Source of the DNA: Bacteroidales bacterium
Lineage (GTDB): Bacteria; Bacteroidota; Bacteroidia; Bacteroidales; UBA1715
DNA length: 64,000 nt
NCBI GenBank assembly: GCA_016714605.1
Contig: JADKDL010000012.1
Coordinates: 1 to 64,000 of the forward strand
Direction: 5' to 3'
The notes beneath the pieces were generated by a model. It ran no database searches, was not told the DNA's origin, and was given only the letters and a program-made list of their open reading frames with translations. Position 1 is the stretch's first letter. Each line of letters opens with the position of its first letter. The translations under genes were made by a program, and so were the position numbers. This document shows positions 8,225 to 18,832 of this stretch, piece by piece.

Positions 8225-10207
8225 TTATAATTTTAATGTGGCAAGAATCTTAAAATCGGTCTTTATATTCCCATCAATCTCAGAGTTTCCAGTTCCTGAT
8301 GTATTTTTATTGTTCAAAATAGCCACAGCTAATTTGTATTGCAAACTTAGTTTCTCTGTTACTGAAATTGTATATAAAACAGAAATTCTTCTTCCATTAT
8401 CATAATAAGGCTGCACTGAGAAACTATTACTTATATCATAATCGTAAGCATAAATGCGGGAGTTGTATGTGGTTTCATATTGAGCATATCTAAGTTTTAT
8501 GCTCGAACCCTCCAAAGGTGTATAAATCAGATCGGTATAAAACAGAAAACCATTTTCATTATTGTACTGGCTTAAGCAAAATGCTGCCTTAAAACTACAT
8601 TTATCAGTAAGTGTATATGACAATATGGTATTTATAAAATACTTTCGAATTGCATAATTTTTTTTCATCGGCACCGAATCATTGGCTTGATACTCCTGTG
8701 CCAACTCGCTTTTAAATTTCAAATCGAGTTTTGCATTATTCCATTCAAAATTACACATAGCCATAAATTCCCGTCCTTTAGAGGGCGCACTTGTAGTGTA
8801 TTTAAGCCAAGGGAACTGATAAATATCATAATATATTTTTACAGTAGCATTTCTGAAAATTGCATATTGCATTCCAATAAAAAGTCCTTTTTCATTATTC
8901 ACCTTCCCCCCATCAGAAAAAGCAGAAGTCATATATGATTGATATTTTTCTGAATAATTTCTGTAGAGCAAACAAAATTGTACCTCATCTATAAACGAAT
9001 AATCTAATCCCTGTAAAAACACTACGTTACCTTTATAATCGATGGCTATTTCACCAAATAAATCGGTGTTTTTTTTCTTTATTTTATAGTCTATCCCGCT
9101 ATTTAGATATACCCCTCTCTGCAAATTATACTTCTGATATAATTTATCTGAAACCGCAAAATCTTTATCAAATTTATGAAGTACACTTTTAAAATTCACC
9201 TTCCAAAATCGTCCTTTAACGCTAGAAATCAATCCACTACTAAACAGAGCTATAGCATCTTTTTGCTCCAAAGTAGAGAGCGTGTTGTGGTATCCTGTAG
9301 TTTGTAAAGAGGAAATCAAGTCGGTTTCAGGGTCAACTGTTGCATCAATGCGGTTGTAAGAAACAAAGCAGCCGGATTGCCACTTTGTATTATGAAATCT
9401 TGTAACAGCAACACCTTTAAAAAATTCATTTTCTTTTCTTGACTGCATTGGAGCGAATATAGAATTACTCCTACTCGAATTACCAATGTACATAGACTTA
9501 GAAGGAGAAAAGCCGCTAAAAAGGACCAAGCCATATCCAAAATTGGCATTAAAATCGCCAAGAATAAGTTGCGTTTTTTTTCTTTTAACAGATAAATAAT
9601 AAGAATAAAAATCGAAGCCTTTCTGTTTTTCGTTGAATTGAAACTTCTCACCTTTATCTTTTTCTATGCCAAATCCAAATGAAATTTGCTTCCCTATCTT
9701 TGCATTATATCTACAATACAAATAACTATTACTTCCCAAAAATGGTGCACTGGCCAATGTATCTTCTCCCTTTTGCGGTTCTATCAATCCATTATATGAT
9801 AATGAAATTCTTTGTCGCACTTTAGTTTCTTTATTTCTAGTTGAATCAGTTTTTAAAACAGGAATATCATCAGAGAAACTTAAATATTTTTTTAGTTCCG
9901 ATATGTGTTCACTACTAAATCCAAACAACAACTGTAATTCATTAATTGTAAATATTTTGCCAAATTTATTTTTGTATTCAATAATAGCCAGCGACTGTAT
10001 TTTTGAGAACAATCCAGATTCAATAATCTGCTCATCGGTAGCAGTATTAATTGAAAACGGTTGAGTAATATAATACTCCAAATTTGCCTGATATTCATCT
10101 AATTGAAGTTCTGATGAACTACTAGTTAACAAATCCTCATCGGTCAAAATTTGTGTATATAGATAATTCCAAAAAATCAAGAAACAAAAAAATAATAAAA
10201 GCCTCAT
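8225..10207 (-). CDS. Exported helix-hairpin-helix protein with C-terminal barrel
   Basis: About 660 residues. I chose the ATG at 10207, where MRLLLFFCFLIFWNYLYTQ makes a clean signal peptide; an upstream ATG at 10234 would add nine residues. The mature N-terminus (about residues 45-105) contains two helix-hairpin-helix units (PFSINTATDEQIIESGLF and IFTINELQLLFGF), as in ComEA-like proteins. The remaining 500 residues are Tyr/Phe-rich alternating strands with short turns, like a large outer-membrane beta-barrel. The architecture recurs in Bacteroidota, but its role is unknown. DNA binding at the surface is possible. It is convergent with the CDF gene and has its own promoter region. Confidence 0.8.
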   Translation of the reverse strand: MRLLLFFCFLIFWNYLYTQILTDEDLLTSSSSELQLDEYQANLEYYITQPFSINTATDEQIIESGLFSKIQSLAIIEYKNKFGKIFTINELQLLFGFSSEHISELKKYLSFSDDIPVLKTDSTRNKETKVRQRISLSYNGLIEPQKGEDTLASAPFLGSNSYLYCRYNAKIGKQISFGFGIEKDKGEKFQFNEKQKGFDFYSYYLSVKRKKTQLILGDFNANFGYGLVLFSGFSPSKSMYIGNSSRSNSIFAPMQSRKENEFFKGVAVTRFHNTKWQSGCFVSYNRIDATVDPETDLISSLQTTGYHNTLSTLEQKDAIALFSSGLISSVKGRFWKVNFKSVLHKFDKDFAVSDKLYQKYNLQRGVYLNSGIDYKIKKKNTDLFGEIAIDYKGNVVFLQGLDYSFIDEVQFCLLYRNYSEKYQSYMTSAFSDGGKVNNEKGLFIGMQYAIFRNATVKIYYDIYQFPWLKYTTSAPSKGREFMAMCNFEWNNAKLDLKFKSELAQEYQANDSVPMKKNYAIRKYFINTILSYTLTDKCSFKAAFCLSQYNNENGFLFYTDLIYTPLEGSSIKLRYAQYETTYNSRIYAYDYDISNSFSVQPYYDNGRRISVLYTISVTEKLSLQYKLAVAILNNKNTSGTGNSEIDGNIKTDFKILATLKL

Positions 10208-10344
10208 ATTGTTATACCATTCACAATTTTGCACTAAATTGATACTTTTTTAGATATAAATAATGAATATTGTAAAAAAATTTCCAATCTTTTTTTGTAG
10301 TTTTGAATAATTGAAACATTAATCTGTAAAACATAACAAACAAA

Positions 10345-12231
10345 ATGGTACTTTCATTGTTAGACTTTATTGTTATAGGAGCATACATCCTTGCAACAGT
10401 ATTCATTGGGCTCTATTTTAAGAAAGCCGCAGAAAAAAATAAATCTGAATACTTGTTGGGAGGAAACAAATTGCCTTGGTATATGCTCGGTCTATCGAAC
10501 GCTTCGGGCATGTTTGATATTTCAGGTACAATGTGGTTGGTTACCCTAATGTTTGTTTATGGTCTTAAAAGTATTTGGATACCATGGCTCTGGCCTACCT
10601 TCAACCAAATATTTCTAATGATGTTTTTATCGGCATGGCTCAGAAAATCTAATGTAACAACCGGAGCAGAATGGATAGGCACAAGATTTGGCAATGGCAC
10701 AGGAAGTAGATTATCTCACGGTGTTGTAATTATTTTTGCACTTTTGGTAGGTTTATCAATGTTGGCTTATGGATTTGTTGGTCTAGGAAAATTTCTTACA
10801 ATATTTATACCTTGGAGTTTTGTATGCGAACATTTAGGTCTTTCGCAAGATATTATTCCTGCTCAATATGTACCTCATGCTTACGGAATAGTATTTACCA
10901 TATTTGCAACATTTTATGCAATTATGGGGGGAATGGTAAGTATTGTATGGGCCGATGTAATGCAATATGGTATAATGACCGTTTCGGCATTGGTGATAGG
11001 AATTGTTGCTATGAATCAGGTAACACCGGGTTTATTAGATTCACTTACGCCAAACGGGTGGAACTCTCCTTTCTTCGGGTCTGTATTAGACCTTGATTGG
11101 TCGGCCAAGCTACATGAGGTAAGTCAGAAAATTGAAGAAGATGGCTATTCGCTATTTAGCTTGTTTTTCGGATTTATGTTTATGAAAGGTATTTTAGTGA
11201 GTTTAGCGGGACCCGCGCCAACATACGATATGCAAAAAATTCTTGCTACAAAAAGCCCTAAAGAAGCTATGAAAATGAGCGGTTCTGTTTCGGTAGTATT
11301 ATCTCCGGTAAGATATTTTATGATTGCAGGTTTTGCAGTATTAGCAATAATAAACTACGACAAACTAAATCTGTTGGTTGGCGATAAGGTAGACTTTGAA
11401 CAAATATTACCTTCAGCAATTGTATCATTTGCTCCGGCAGGCTTAATGGGTTTACTATTGGCAGGTTTGCTGGCAGCCTTCATGTCAACCTTTGCAGGTA
11501 CTCTAAATGCAGCACAAGCTTATGTTTCTAACGATATTTATCTGAAATTCATAAATCCAAAAGCCACCGAAAAACAGATAAAATCTTCAAATTATACTGT
11601 AGGAATTGGAGTAGTGCTTTTAAGTACATTTTTGGGCTTTGTTCTTGCCGATGTAAATGAAATACTACAAGTAGTAACAGGCGCTTTCTATGCCAGTTAT
11701 ATAGCTTCTAACGTACTTAAATGGTATTGGTGGAGACTCAATGGAGAAGGTTATTTCTGGGGTATGTTTACCGGAATATTGATGGGTGTTATTGTAGGTG
11801 GAATTCAATTGTTCGCTCCCGAAATAATAACCGAAAACTTTGCATTTATTCCTAAAAACCTTATTGGGCTTTACTTATTCCCTATTATTTTGCTCATTTC
11901 TTTTATTGGTTGTATTATTGGAACTCTTTCTACAGCTCCAACCAATCCGGAAACTTTGGAAACATTCTATAAAAGCATTAAACCTTGGGGTTTTTGGAAA
12001 CCGGTTTACAACTCAGTGAAAGCAAAAGATCCTTCATTTGTGAGGAATAAGCGTTTTGCAATTGATATGTTTAACGTTCTTATTGGAATAATAGGTCAAA
12101 CTACTTTGGTTGTACTTCCTATCTTTATTATCATAAAAGAATGGAACTGGCTAATAGCTACTATTATTGTAGGTTTAATTTCTGGAATAATACTTAAATA
12201 TACTTGGTGGAACAAACTTGATGAGATTTAA
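10345..12231 (+). CDS. Sodium:solute symporter family transporter
   Basis: A 628-residue inner-membrane transporter of the SSS (SLC5) family with about 13 to 15 hydrophobic helices. Family signs include the N-terminal DFIVIGAYILATVFIGLYF helix, the KNKSEYLLGGNKLPWYMLGLS loop, the GAEWIGTRFG segment and the sodium-site helix with LLLAGLLAAFMSTFAGTLNA. The solute cannot be predicted. The protein is longer than the simplest SSS members and has an extra C-terminal pair of helices. A TAGTTTTG box lies upstream near 10297 and a clear terminator follows, so it is probably a single-gene unit. Confidence 0.92.
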   Translation: MVLSLLDFIVIGAYILATVFIGLYFKKAAEKNKSEYLLGGNKLPWYMLGLSNASGMFDISGTMWLVTLMFVYGLKSIWIPWLWPTFNQIFLMMFLSAWLRKSNVTTGAEWIGTRFGNGTGSRLSHGVVIIFALLVGLSMLAYGFVGLGKFLTIFIPWSFVCEHLGLSQDIIPAQYVPHAYGIVFTIFATFYAIMGGMVSIVWADVMQYGIMTVSALVIGIVAMNQVTPGLLDSLTPNGWNSPFFGSVLDLDWSAKLHEVSQKIEEDGYSLFSLFFGFMFMKGILVSLAGPAPTYDMQKILATKSPKEAMKMSGSVSVVLSPVRYFMIAGFAVLAIINYDKLNLLVGDKVDFEQILPSAIVSFAPAGLMGLLLAGLLAAFMSTFAGTLNAAQAYVSNDIYLKFINPKATEKQIKSSNYTVGIGVVLLSTFLGFVLADVNEILQVVTGAFYASYIASNVLKWYWWRLNGEGYFWGMFTGILMGVIVGGIQLFAPEIITENFAFIPKNLIGLYLFPIILLISFIGCIIGTLSTAPTNPETLETFYKSIKPWGFWKPVYNSVKAKDPSFVRNKRFAIDMFNVLIGIIGQTTLVVLPIFIIIKEWNWLIATIIVGLISGIILKYTWWNKLDEI

Positions 12232-12259
12232 AAAAATCTAATAAAACTTTTATAAAGCG

Positions 12260-12292
12260 ATCTCCATGGATTTATTTTCATGGAGATTTTTT
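12260..12292 (+). terminator. Rho-independent terminator after the symporter
   Basis: A 9-bp perfect stem (12260-12268 with 12279-12287) with a 10-nt loop is followed by a T run. It lies 28 bases after the symporter stop. Confidence 0.8.
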
Positions 12293-12369
12293 ATGTAATT
12301 AAAAATAAATAACGTTAATTTGAGTTCAGCTATATGACTGCTATTGTGAAATAAATATTAGAAAATAAA

Positions 12370-13407
12370 ATGATAAACTACAGAAAAAAATATTTTCAAG
12401 CTCTTGCAAAATTATTCTTTATCACAAGTCTTCTCTATCTGCTGAGTTCTTGTAAAGAAGAGACAAATAAAAACATGCTACTGCCCAACAGTTCGGGCGC
12501 TTCAGGCGAAATACTCTTAATCTCTGATGACAAAAACAAGAACTCTGAACTAACAAAATTACTTACCGACCTCTTTCAAACTGAGCAAATTGGTCTACCT
12601 CAAAGTGAACCAATTTTCGACTTAATAGTAATACCACCTTATGCTTTTAAAAATGTATTTGTTAAACATAAAAGCATAATTTCATATATTATCGATAGTA
12701 AATATAAGCAAGCAGATGTTGCAATACAAAATAATGTATATGCTCAACCTCAGACAATTATACAATTTACGGCTCCCAATGAAAGAAGCCTGATGAATTA
12801 TATTCAACAAAATAGTGATAAAATATTAGGGCATCTCTATAAAGACGAACAACAATTATTACTAAAAACATACACTCAATTTCCAAATAATGAAGTGATT
12901 GAACAGATTAAAAAGAAATATGAATTATCACTTCTTTTCCCAAATACTTTTAAATTAGCTATAGATAAAGATGATTTTTTATGGTTAAGTTATGAAAGAA
13001 GCGAAATGAGTCAGGGAATTTTTCTCTATCAATATCCATACACAGATACTATGCAACTGAGCCCCAAAGCATTATTGACAGTAAGAGACTCACTGCTAAA
13101 ACGCCATGTTCCGGGTCCAAGACCGCTGTCTTACATGACCACAGAATATAGAGAACAAGTTCACGAACGTATTGGTACAAGCTTAAATAATGCTTATACC
13201 GTTGAACTTCGTGGACTTTGGAGAGTAGAAGGCGACTATATGGGTGGACCATTTGTGAGTTTTACAACAGTTGATAAGAAAAAAAATAGAATAGTAACGG
13301 TTGAAGGTTTTGTTTATGCTCCTAAATTTAAGAAAAGAGAATATCTTAGACAGGTTGAGGCTATTATAAAAACCTTATCATTTGATATTGAGAAAAAAGA
13401 ATTATAA
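12370..13407 (+). CDS. DUF4837 family lipoprotein
   Basis: A 345-residue lipoprotein of the Bacteroidota-specific DUF4837 family, function unknown. The lipobox is LLSSC with Cys28. The mature protein opens with the family stretch SSGASGEILLISDD. The C-terminal half has MTTEYREQVHERIGTSL and LRGLWRVEGDYMGGPFVS, which are the most conserved family segments. It is followed after 54 bases by the UbiA prenyltransferase on the same strand, so an operon is likely. A link to menaquinone synthesis is only suggested by that position. Confidence 0.88.
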   Translation: MINYRKKYFQALAKLFFITSLLYLLSSCKEETNKNMLLPNSSGASGEILLISDDKNKNSELTKLLTDLFQTEQIGLPQSEPIFDLIVIPPYAFKNVFVKHKSIISYIIDSKYKQADVAIQNNVYAQPQTIIQFTAPNERSLMNYIQQNSDKILGHLYKDEQQLLLKTYTQFPNNEVIEQIKKKYELSLLFPNTFKLAIDKDDFLWLSYERSEMSQGIFLYQYPYTDTMQLSPKALLTVRDSLLKRHVPGPRPLSYMTTEYREQVHERIGTSLNNAYTVELRGLWRVEGDYMGGPFVSFTTVDKKKNRIVTVEGFVYAPKFKKREYLRQVEAIIKTLSFDIEKKEL

Positions 13408-13461
13408 TTGATTGATTGAAATAAAAATTTTAAACCTCAACAACTATTTATCTATTAAACA

Positions 13462-14337
13462 ATGAGTTTTTTAAAAAAAGTAAAAGACGTTTTATCACTC
13501 ATAAAATTTAGTCATACAATTTTTGCAATGCCTTTTGCACTTATTGGCTTTAGTTTAGGAAGTGTAACAAGCAACCATTTTACCTTCTATAAATTATTGC
13601 TAATTGTTCTTTGTATGATATCTGCAAGAACTGCTGCTATGGCTTTCAACAGATATATAGACAGAGAAATAGATAAAAAGAACATTCGTACGCAAAATAG
13701 AGAAATACCTTCGGGTAAAATATCTTCAAAGTTGGCACTGCTTTTAGTAATTTTTACTTCTTTACTATTTATCGCTCTTACTTACTTTATTAATCAACTG
13801 TGCTTTTATTTATCTCCGGTAGCTCTTTTGGTCATTTTAGGATACTCTTACACAAAAAGATTTACACCCCTATGTCATTTTATTTTAGGCATTGGCTTAT
13901 CTCTTTCTCCCATAGGGGCATACATTGCAGTAACTGATTCTTTTGCGCTTCTGCCAATTTTAATTTCACTAATTGTTCTTTTCTGGACCGGTGGGTTTGA
14001 TATTATCTATTCCCTGCAAGATGCCGAATATGATGCTTCTCAAAACTTGTACTCAATACCTTCATTATTAGGTATAAAAAAAGCTTTAATTATTTCAAGA
14101 CTGGCTCACTTTTTCACATCGATGATTGTTGTAATTGTAGGCTTTTATTCTGTCTTTTCTTTTGTTTACTGGATTGGTGCTTCCATTTTTATTCTACTTC
14201 TCATTTATCAGCACCGATTGGTAAAACCTTCCGATTTATCGAAAATTAATATAGCTTTTGGCACTACAAATGGCTGGGCTAGTATAATTTACGGTGTTTT
14301 TACCATTATCTCTCTGCTGCTGCCTATTCTTTTATAA
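13462..14337 (+). CDS. mqnP: UbiA-family prenyltransferase, probably MqnP
   Basis: A 291-residue membrane prenyltransferase with about eight helices. The two Asp-rich substrate and magnesium motifs are visible: NRYIDREID (about residues 68-76) and the second motif YSLQDAEYD (about 183-191). It resembles the 4-hydroxybenzoate-type UbiA enzymes rather than MenA. In genomes with the futalosine pathway this type is MqnP, which attaches the prenyl chain to 1,4-dihydroxy-6-naphthoate. The presence of mqnB at 2.3 kb supports that reading. The 3' end overlaps the convergent gene by 14 bases. Confidence 0.82.
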   Translation: MSFLKKVKDVLSLIKFSHTIFAMPFALIGFSLGSVTSNHFTFYKLLLIVLCMISARTAAMAFNRYIDREIDKKNIRTQNREIPSGKISSKLALLLVIFTSLLFIALTYFINQLCFYLSPVALLVILGYSYTKRFTPLCHFILGIGLSLSPIGAYIAVTDSFALLPILISLIVLFWTGGFDIIYSLQDAEYDASQNLYSIPSLLGIKKALIISRLAHFFTSMIVVIVGFYSVFSFVYWIGASIFILLLIYQHRLVKPSDLSKINIAFGTTNGWASIIYGVFTIISLLLPILL

Positions 14338-14989
14338 GATAATTTTCAAGTTTCAAATAATCATCGCTCTTTTTAACCGTAGTAGTGTCTTTAACTACAA
14401 CCGTTTCTTTGGTATTGAAAGCCTTGCCTTCTTTTCTTACGTTTATAGATGGCACTAATCGAGAAAACTTATCTCTTACATCGGCTTCGCACTTTATCTT
14501 CATTTCAGCCCAAACGGCATTGCACCACAATTCATTTTCCAAACATTTGCCTGGCGGCATAGTTTCATAGTCTGTAATGCTCCCAAAAGAAATCTGACCA
14601 TACTGTGAATAATAGGCCTCATGTATAAAACTAGTTGCTTGAGCAATGACAACAGAATCATTAATACTAATCCTAATGCCATATTGAATACTTCCAGTTG
14701 TACGTTCAGCAACTTTCGGACTCAAAAATATATTTTCAATAACTACATGATTATAATAGACGAAAAAAGCTTTTCCTTCTATAACTTTCATACTCTCATT
14801 TAATCGTACAATTTTAACCCTCTTTTCTGTTTCAAACCATTTCTGGAAATCTTCTAGAAGTTTCTTGGTATTTGTTCCTTTTTTTATAGGTATGGTATCT
14901 ACAATAGTATACAGCTTCCACTTATTGGAATATCCCTGAAAACAAGCAAAGAAAACAATTAAGAAAAGGAAGTATCGCTGAAACAACAT
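14324..14989 (-). CDS. Exported protein, possibly DUF4468-like
   Basis: A 221-residue exported protein. It has an N-terminal signal (YFLFLIVFFACFQGYS) and then a mixed alpha/beta region (about residues 45-165). The stretch KAFFVYYNHVVIENIFLSP followed by a GIRISINDSVVIAQATSFIHEA strand-helix pattern is reminiscent of DUF4468 domains, which occur in periplasmic Bacteroidota proteins. The match is by eye and weak. The C-terminal 40 residues are Lys/Thr-rich and probably disordered. It is convergent with the UbiA gene, with a 14-base overlap. No function is proposed. Confidence 0.65.
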   Translation of the reverse strand: MLFQRYFLFLIVFFACFQGYSNKWKLYTIVDTIPIKKGTNTKKLLEDFQKWFETEKRVKIVRLNESMKVIEGKAFFVYYNHVVIENIFLSPKVAERTTGSIQYGIRISINDSVVIAQATSFIHEAYYSQYGQISFGSITDYETMPPGKCLENELWCNAVWAEMKIKCEADVRDKFSRLVPSINVRKEGKAFNTKETVVVKDTTTVKKSDDYLKLENYLIKE

Positions 14990-15261
14990 CTAATCGTAAA
15001 TTTTAAGCCCTAACATATATAGCCATCATCCACTAAATTAGTAAAATAATCGACAATATACATACCCTAATGTATCATTTCTATGACACAAGAGCAAATA
15101 TCTTTCTTTTTTAACAACTAAACAAGCTTATTTTATATATGCTTAAACAATTTTAACAAAAGCCCTATTTTAAAGACTTGAAATTAAGAATTTTTTTAGT
15201 TCTGTTGCTCTGAAATAAAATTACAAAAGCCACCATTCAAATTAATACAAATAAAAAAAAG

Positions 15262-16646
15262 CTATTTCATCTCGCTCATAAAACAAGATGTTGGCAAATG
15301 AGCAATATTATACAAATCGGGCTGTGCAGTGCTTCGCCATGCATATCTCACAAATTGAGGTTCGGCTACCTTCTTGGAAGACAGCTCTACGGTATTGTTT
15401 TTTATTATTGCATCGGCTTCATAAAAAACATTATCGCCGCCTGCAATTTCGAAATATCTAATTTTTTTTGACTTACAGTATAAACCTTCTGCATTATTGA
15501 AATAAACGGTGAGAATATTTTTTTTAGTTGTAAAATGCGAATATAATGGACCATCTGTTATCTCATCTTTTATCTTGTAATGCTTTACAAGCGCACTATT
15601 TGATAATCGCAATGCTAGGGCTTGTTTATTGGCAGGGTGAATATTTATGGTATCAGAAATATCGCTGGTCAAAGCCATTGCTGTATGAGGTAATGAGAGT
15701 GTTTTTCTCTGTGCATTTCTTATTACTGCGCCATCATATTTTTCACCATAGTTCCAAGGTGCTATTTGGGCATAATAAAATGGGAAATCATCGTTCCATT
15801 TAGCTCTCCAATCGGTTATGAGTGTTTCAAACAATTTATAGTAATAACGAGCATTTGCCACATTAGACTCACCCTGATACCACAACACGCCAGAAATATT
15901 GTAAGAAACCAATGGTGCAATCATGGCATTATATGCTTTTCCAGGCTGATGAGGCCCCCACTCTACCGGATCGAGCAACGATGCGCCCTCTTTAAGATAT
16001 TCATTACTTAAAATTGACTCTTCGGGCAACCATACTTCAATAGGAGTTCCGCCCCAACTGGCATTTATAAGTCCAACAGGAACACCATTCAAGGCTTGAT
16101 GAATGTTTCTGCCAAAGAAATATGCTAAAGCACTAAAATATTGCATAGATGCCGGTGTGCATACTTCCCAAGTGCCCGATAGATTGTCTTGCGGACAAGA
16201 AGCTGTTTTATGAGCTACTGAAAAAAACCTAATCTCGGGAAAATTTGCTTGCTGCTTTTCTTTTTCTGCATCTAATATACCCATGCTTGCAGCCCACTCC
16301 ATATTAGATTGTCCGGAGCAAAGCCAAACTTCTCCTATAAGTATGTTTTAATTTCTATTCTATTGTAGCCTTGTACAGTAATAGACTGCACTCCGCCTGC
16401 TTTAGGAGTTTTTATGTATAGACTCCACATTGCGTTATTATCGGCTATGGTACTATATTTTACAGTATCCCAGCTTACTGAAACAACTATTGGTTCTTTT
16501 GATTTTCCCCAGCCCCAAAATTTGACCTCGGTACTCTGCTCTAAAACCATATTGTCTGAAAAAATTGCAGGTAAAATCACAGAAACAGAAATAAAAGGGT
16601 AAGCAAGTAAGCATATTAATATACCTGCCAGTCTCAAAACATTCAT
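15262..16646 (-). CDS. Sialate O-acetylesterase family protein (frameshifted)
   Basis: A secreted SGNH-type esterase that removes O-acetyl groups from sialic acid or related polysaccharide sugars. The first part (to 16335) has a signal peptide and the N-terminal beta-sandwich start LPAIFSDNMVLEQ. The second part has the nucleophile block CSGQSNMEW, then SWGGTPIEVWLPEES and the WYQGESN block, all typical of this family. The halves differ by one frame. Restoring one A in the A run near 16333 gives KNILIGEVWLCSGQSNMEW, a perfect join. The corrected length is about 461 residues. The gene stands alone, with no polysaccharide-utilisation genes beside it. Confidence 0.9.
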
Positions 16647-16676
16647 ACTAAAATAATTATTCCTTCTAAAATCAAA

Positions 16677-16877
16677 TTATTTAGCAACCATTTTTACCGA
16701 CTTATCTTCAATCATATCTTGCAATTGCGATAAAAGAGCCTTTTCTTCTGAATCTATTATACCGTCTTCTGTTGCAGTAAAAATTATCTGATCATACTCT
16801 TCTCTCGTAATTTTATGATCTTCTATTGCTTTTTCTATTAAAACCCTTAAACGGGCTGCACTTTCACTTGCTGCCAT
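16677..16877 (-). CDS. Small conserved-looking helical protein, 66 residues
   Basis: I do not recognise the family. The sequence is helical and acidic, with a segment ITREEYDQIIFTATEDGIIDSEEKALLSQLQ that resembles the helix-loop-helix of TerB-like or EF-hand-like repeats. It lacks a signal peptide, so it should be cytosolic. It has a good ATG and a short gap to the esterase gene downstream. Codon use and composition look coding. It could be a small metal-sensing or regulatory protein, but that is a guess. Confidence 0.6.
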   Translation of the reverse strand: MAASESAARLRVLIEKAIEDHKITREEYDQIIFTATEDGIIDSEEKALLSQLQDMIEDKSVKMVAK

Positions 16878-17003
16878 AATATATATTTTTAAAAAATTTA
16901 ATCTAATACAAAAATCTTTGTTCTTCCGTTAAATTTACAAAAAAATAATTGCTTGTAGTGTTTATTTCAGAATAATTTTGCAATTATTAATAGCCCGTTT
17001 CGG

Positions 17004-18395
17004 CTAGTCTAAATATAGTCTCCCTAAACGAAATTGCTGATTTACAGCAAAAACGATTACTTGTTTTTCTGAAATTCTTATACAGTTATTCATCATGATT
17101 GAAAATTTAACATTCAATTTTCCACTATAAATGTTTCTAATTACCTTGCCGTTTTCATCTATACTTACCATATTCAAACAACTATTAGTAAGATCCGAAT
17201 GACTTTTTGGAATTATTCCATTCGCATTTGTCATACAATTGTTGCAGTTATCGTTATATACAAACAATAACTCATTTTTATATTCATACATTTTATGACT
17301 ATGCAATTGCTGGTATTCTAGACTATGTTTATCGGCAAATTTATCGGGAGTGGATACATAATAATGGTTTTTGAAAATCTCTCGTTCCCAAAGTACTGCA
17401 TTCTTCTCCAGATTGAAACGCATTACATACAAACTGCCATACTGCAATTGATTGCTGCTTTGAGATGTTTTAGTACTTAATAATTCTGAAATTATAAGAA
17501 CATCTTTATTTTCTAAAACATAAATATTTGTTATCTGTAAATCTTTCAAGCATTCCTTAAAAGCATAATTATATTCGGCAGTTTTTGTACCTTCTGCATT
17601 ATATTGAAAAATATCAATGTCAGTAACACAATCAAACTGAATATTCTCTTTTCGGTATCCCTGCACCACAAACAAAATATCTTTATTTATAAATAATACC
17701 GGCTCAAGCATCTTTGTGCCTTTGTAAGCAATAGTTTTCTCAAAACTTTTACTACCAGCATTTGTAATTCCATTTATTAACAGATATTTACCATCTGTAT
17801 CGCAATAAAATACATTTCCTGCATTATCAATTACAGGCTCTTGAAAATAGGTAGAAACATATTTGAGAGCAATCTTTTTTTGCCATTTTAAAACGAGCTT
17901 CTCGGTGAGAACAGCCAAATCTAAATGTGTTATTCCTTTTTCATTTATAATATTGTAAAAAAGCACTTTGCTTGAATCCGGCGAGTATTTTAATTTCAAT
18001 GTAGCCCCTGAATATGCTGTGAACAAAAGTACTTCATCTTTAAATGTATATGATGCTGTATCAAATTTTTGGATATAATGCTCTCCTTTACTAGATACTG
18101 TAATAATAAATACTTTCTTACCTAATTGATAAGTTCCTATTATTCTGTTACTTTTCAAACTTTTCTTTAAGCTTGATTTGTGTACCTGCTCTAAATTCTT
18201 ATTATATTCTACCAAGTCTAATGCATTATTTATAAATAAAACATTAGAAGAATCTTTATGAGAACAACCCAAATAATAAATCTGCTTATTATCTTCTAAA
18301 CCTTGATAAAAACTACCCCACAAAAGCTTAATGCTTTTTTGACTATAACCTTGAATTAGAAATAAATACATGAAAAAAATTAGAATATATCTCAT
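17004..18395 (-). CDS. Exported hypothetical protein, possible beta-propeller
   Basis: A 463-residue exported protein of unknown function. The signal peptide is IFFMYLFLIQGYSQ. The mature part is a series of roughly 50-residue beta-rich units with patterns like DNAGNVFYCDTDGKYLLING and NKDVLIISELL, consistent with a beta-propeller, though no WD40 or Kelch motif is clear. A Cys pair (NDNCNNCMTNANG) near residue 390 may bind metal or form a disulfide. No C-terminal sorting domain is seen. It is a single gene with a 437-base gap upstream. Confidence 0.7.
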   Translation of the reverse strand: MRYILIFFMYLFLIQGYSQKSIKLLWGSFYQGLEDNKQIYYLGCSHKDSSNVLFINNALDLVEYNKNLEQVHKSSLKKSLKSNRIIGTYQLGKKVFIITVSSKGEHYIQKFDTASYTFKDEVLLFTAYSGATLKLKYSPDSSKVLFYNIINEKGITHLDLAVLTEKLVLKWQKKIALKYVSTYFQEPVIDNAGNVFYCDTDGKYLLINGITNAGSKSFEKTIAYKGTKMLEPVLFINKDILFVVQGYRKENIQFDCVTDIDIFQYNAEGTKTAEYNYAFKECLKDLQITNIYVLENKDVLIISELLSTKTSQSSNQLQYGSLYVMRFNLEKNAVLWEREIFKNHYYVSTPDKFADKHSLEYQQLHSHKMYEYKNELLFVYNDNCNNCMTNANGIIPKSHSDLTNSCLNMVSIDENGKVIRNIYSGKLNVKFSIMMNNCIRISEKQVIVFAVNQQFRLGRLYLD

Positions 18396-18832
18396 AATGG
18401 TAATATTGAATGATATAACTGACTAAGATTAAAATAAAACGAGGTAAAAAAGAAGTTTTTTTTCTTTACTTATCTTGATGCAACATGGTAAATATACATC
18501 ACAAAAGGATAATATTGCTATGTTCACGTTTTTGATATGTATTTGAAAACAAAAACAAATTATTATTCATCAAAAAGTAATGTTATTCGAATACTTTTTT
18601 ACAATATTAATAAAATGTTAAGACTATAATATTTGTAATAGAATGATTTTAATTATCTATTAGAATGATAATAATGATAAAAGATTCATATATGTCTATA
18701 TATTAAACACTTAATAATTTATGATTTGTTAATAATTTAATTAAAAATACTCAAAAAATAAATTAAAATTCTGCTTTAAATTCGAACTATAATACTTAAT
18801 ATTGGCAAATTTTTAAAGTAATTGTAGGTAAA
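18396..18832. other. AT-rich gap between divergent genes
   Basis: 437 bases, very AT-rich, separating the exported protein from the GARS-like gene. It must hold promoters for both directions. I see no full TAnnTTTG box with correct spacing, no RNA gene and no ORF. Confidence 0.4.

Noticed and set aside
9316..9651. A 111-codon minus-strand ORF inside the HhH/barrel gene.
   Set aside because: It lies in another frame of a longer gene with clear coding features and shows no known domain.
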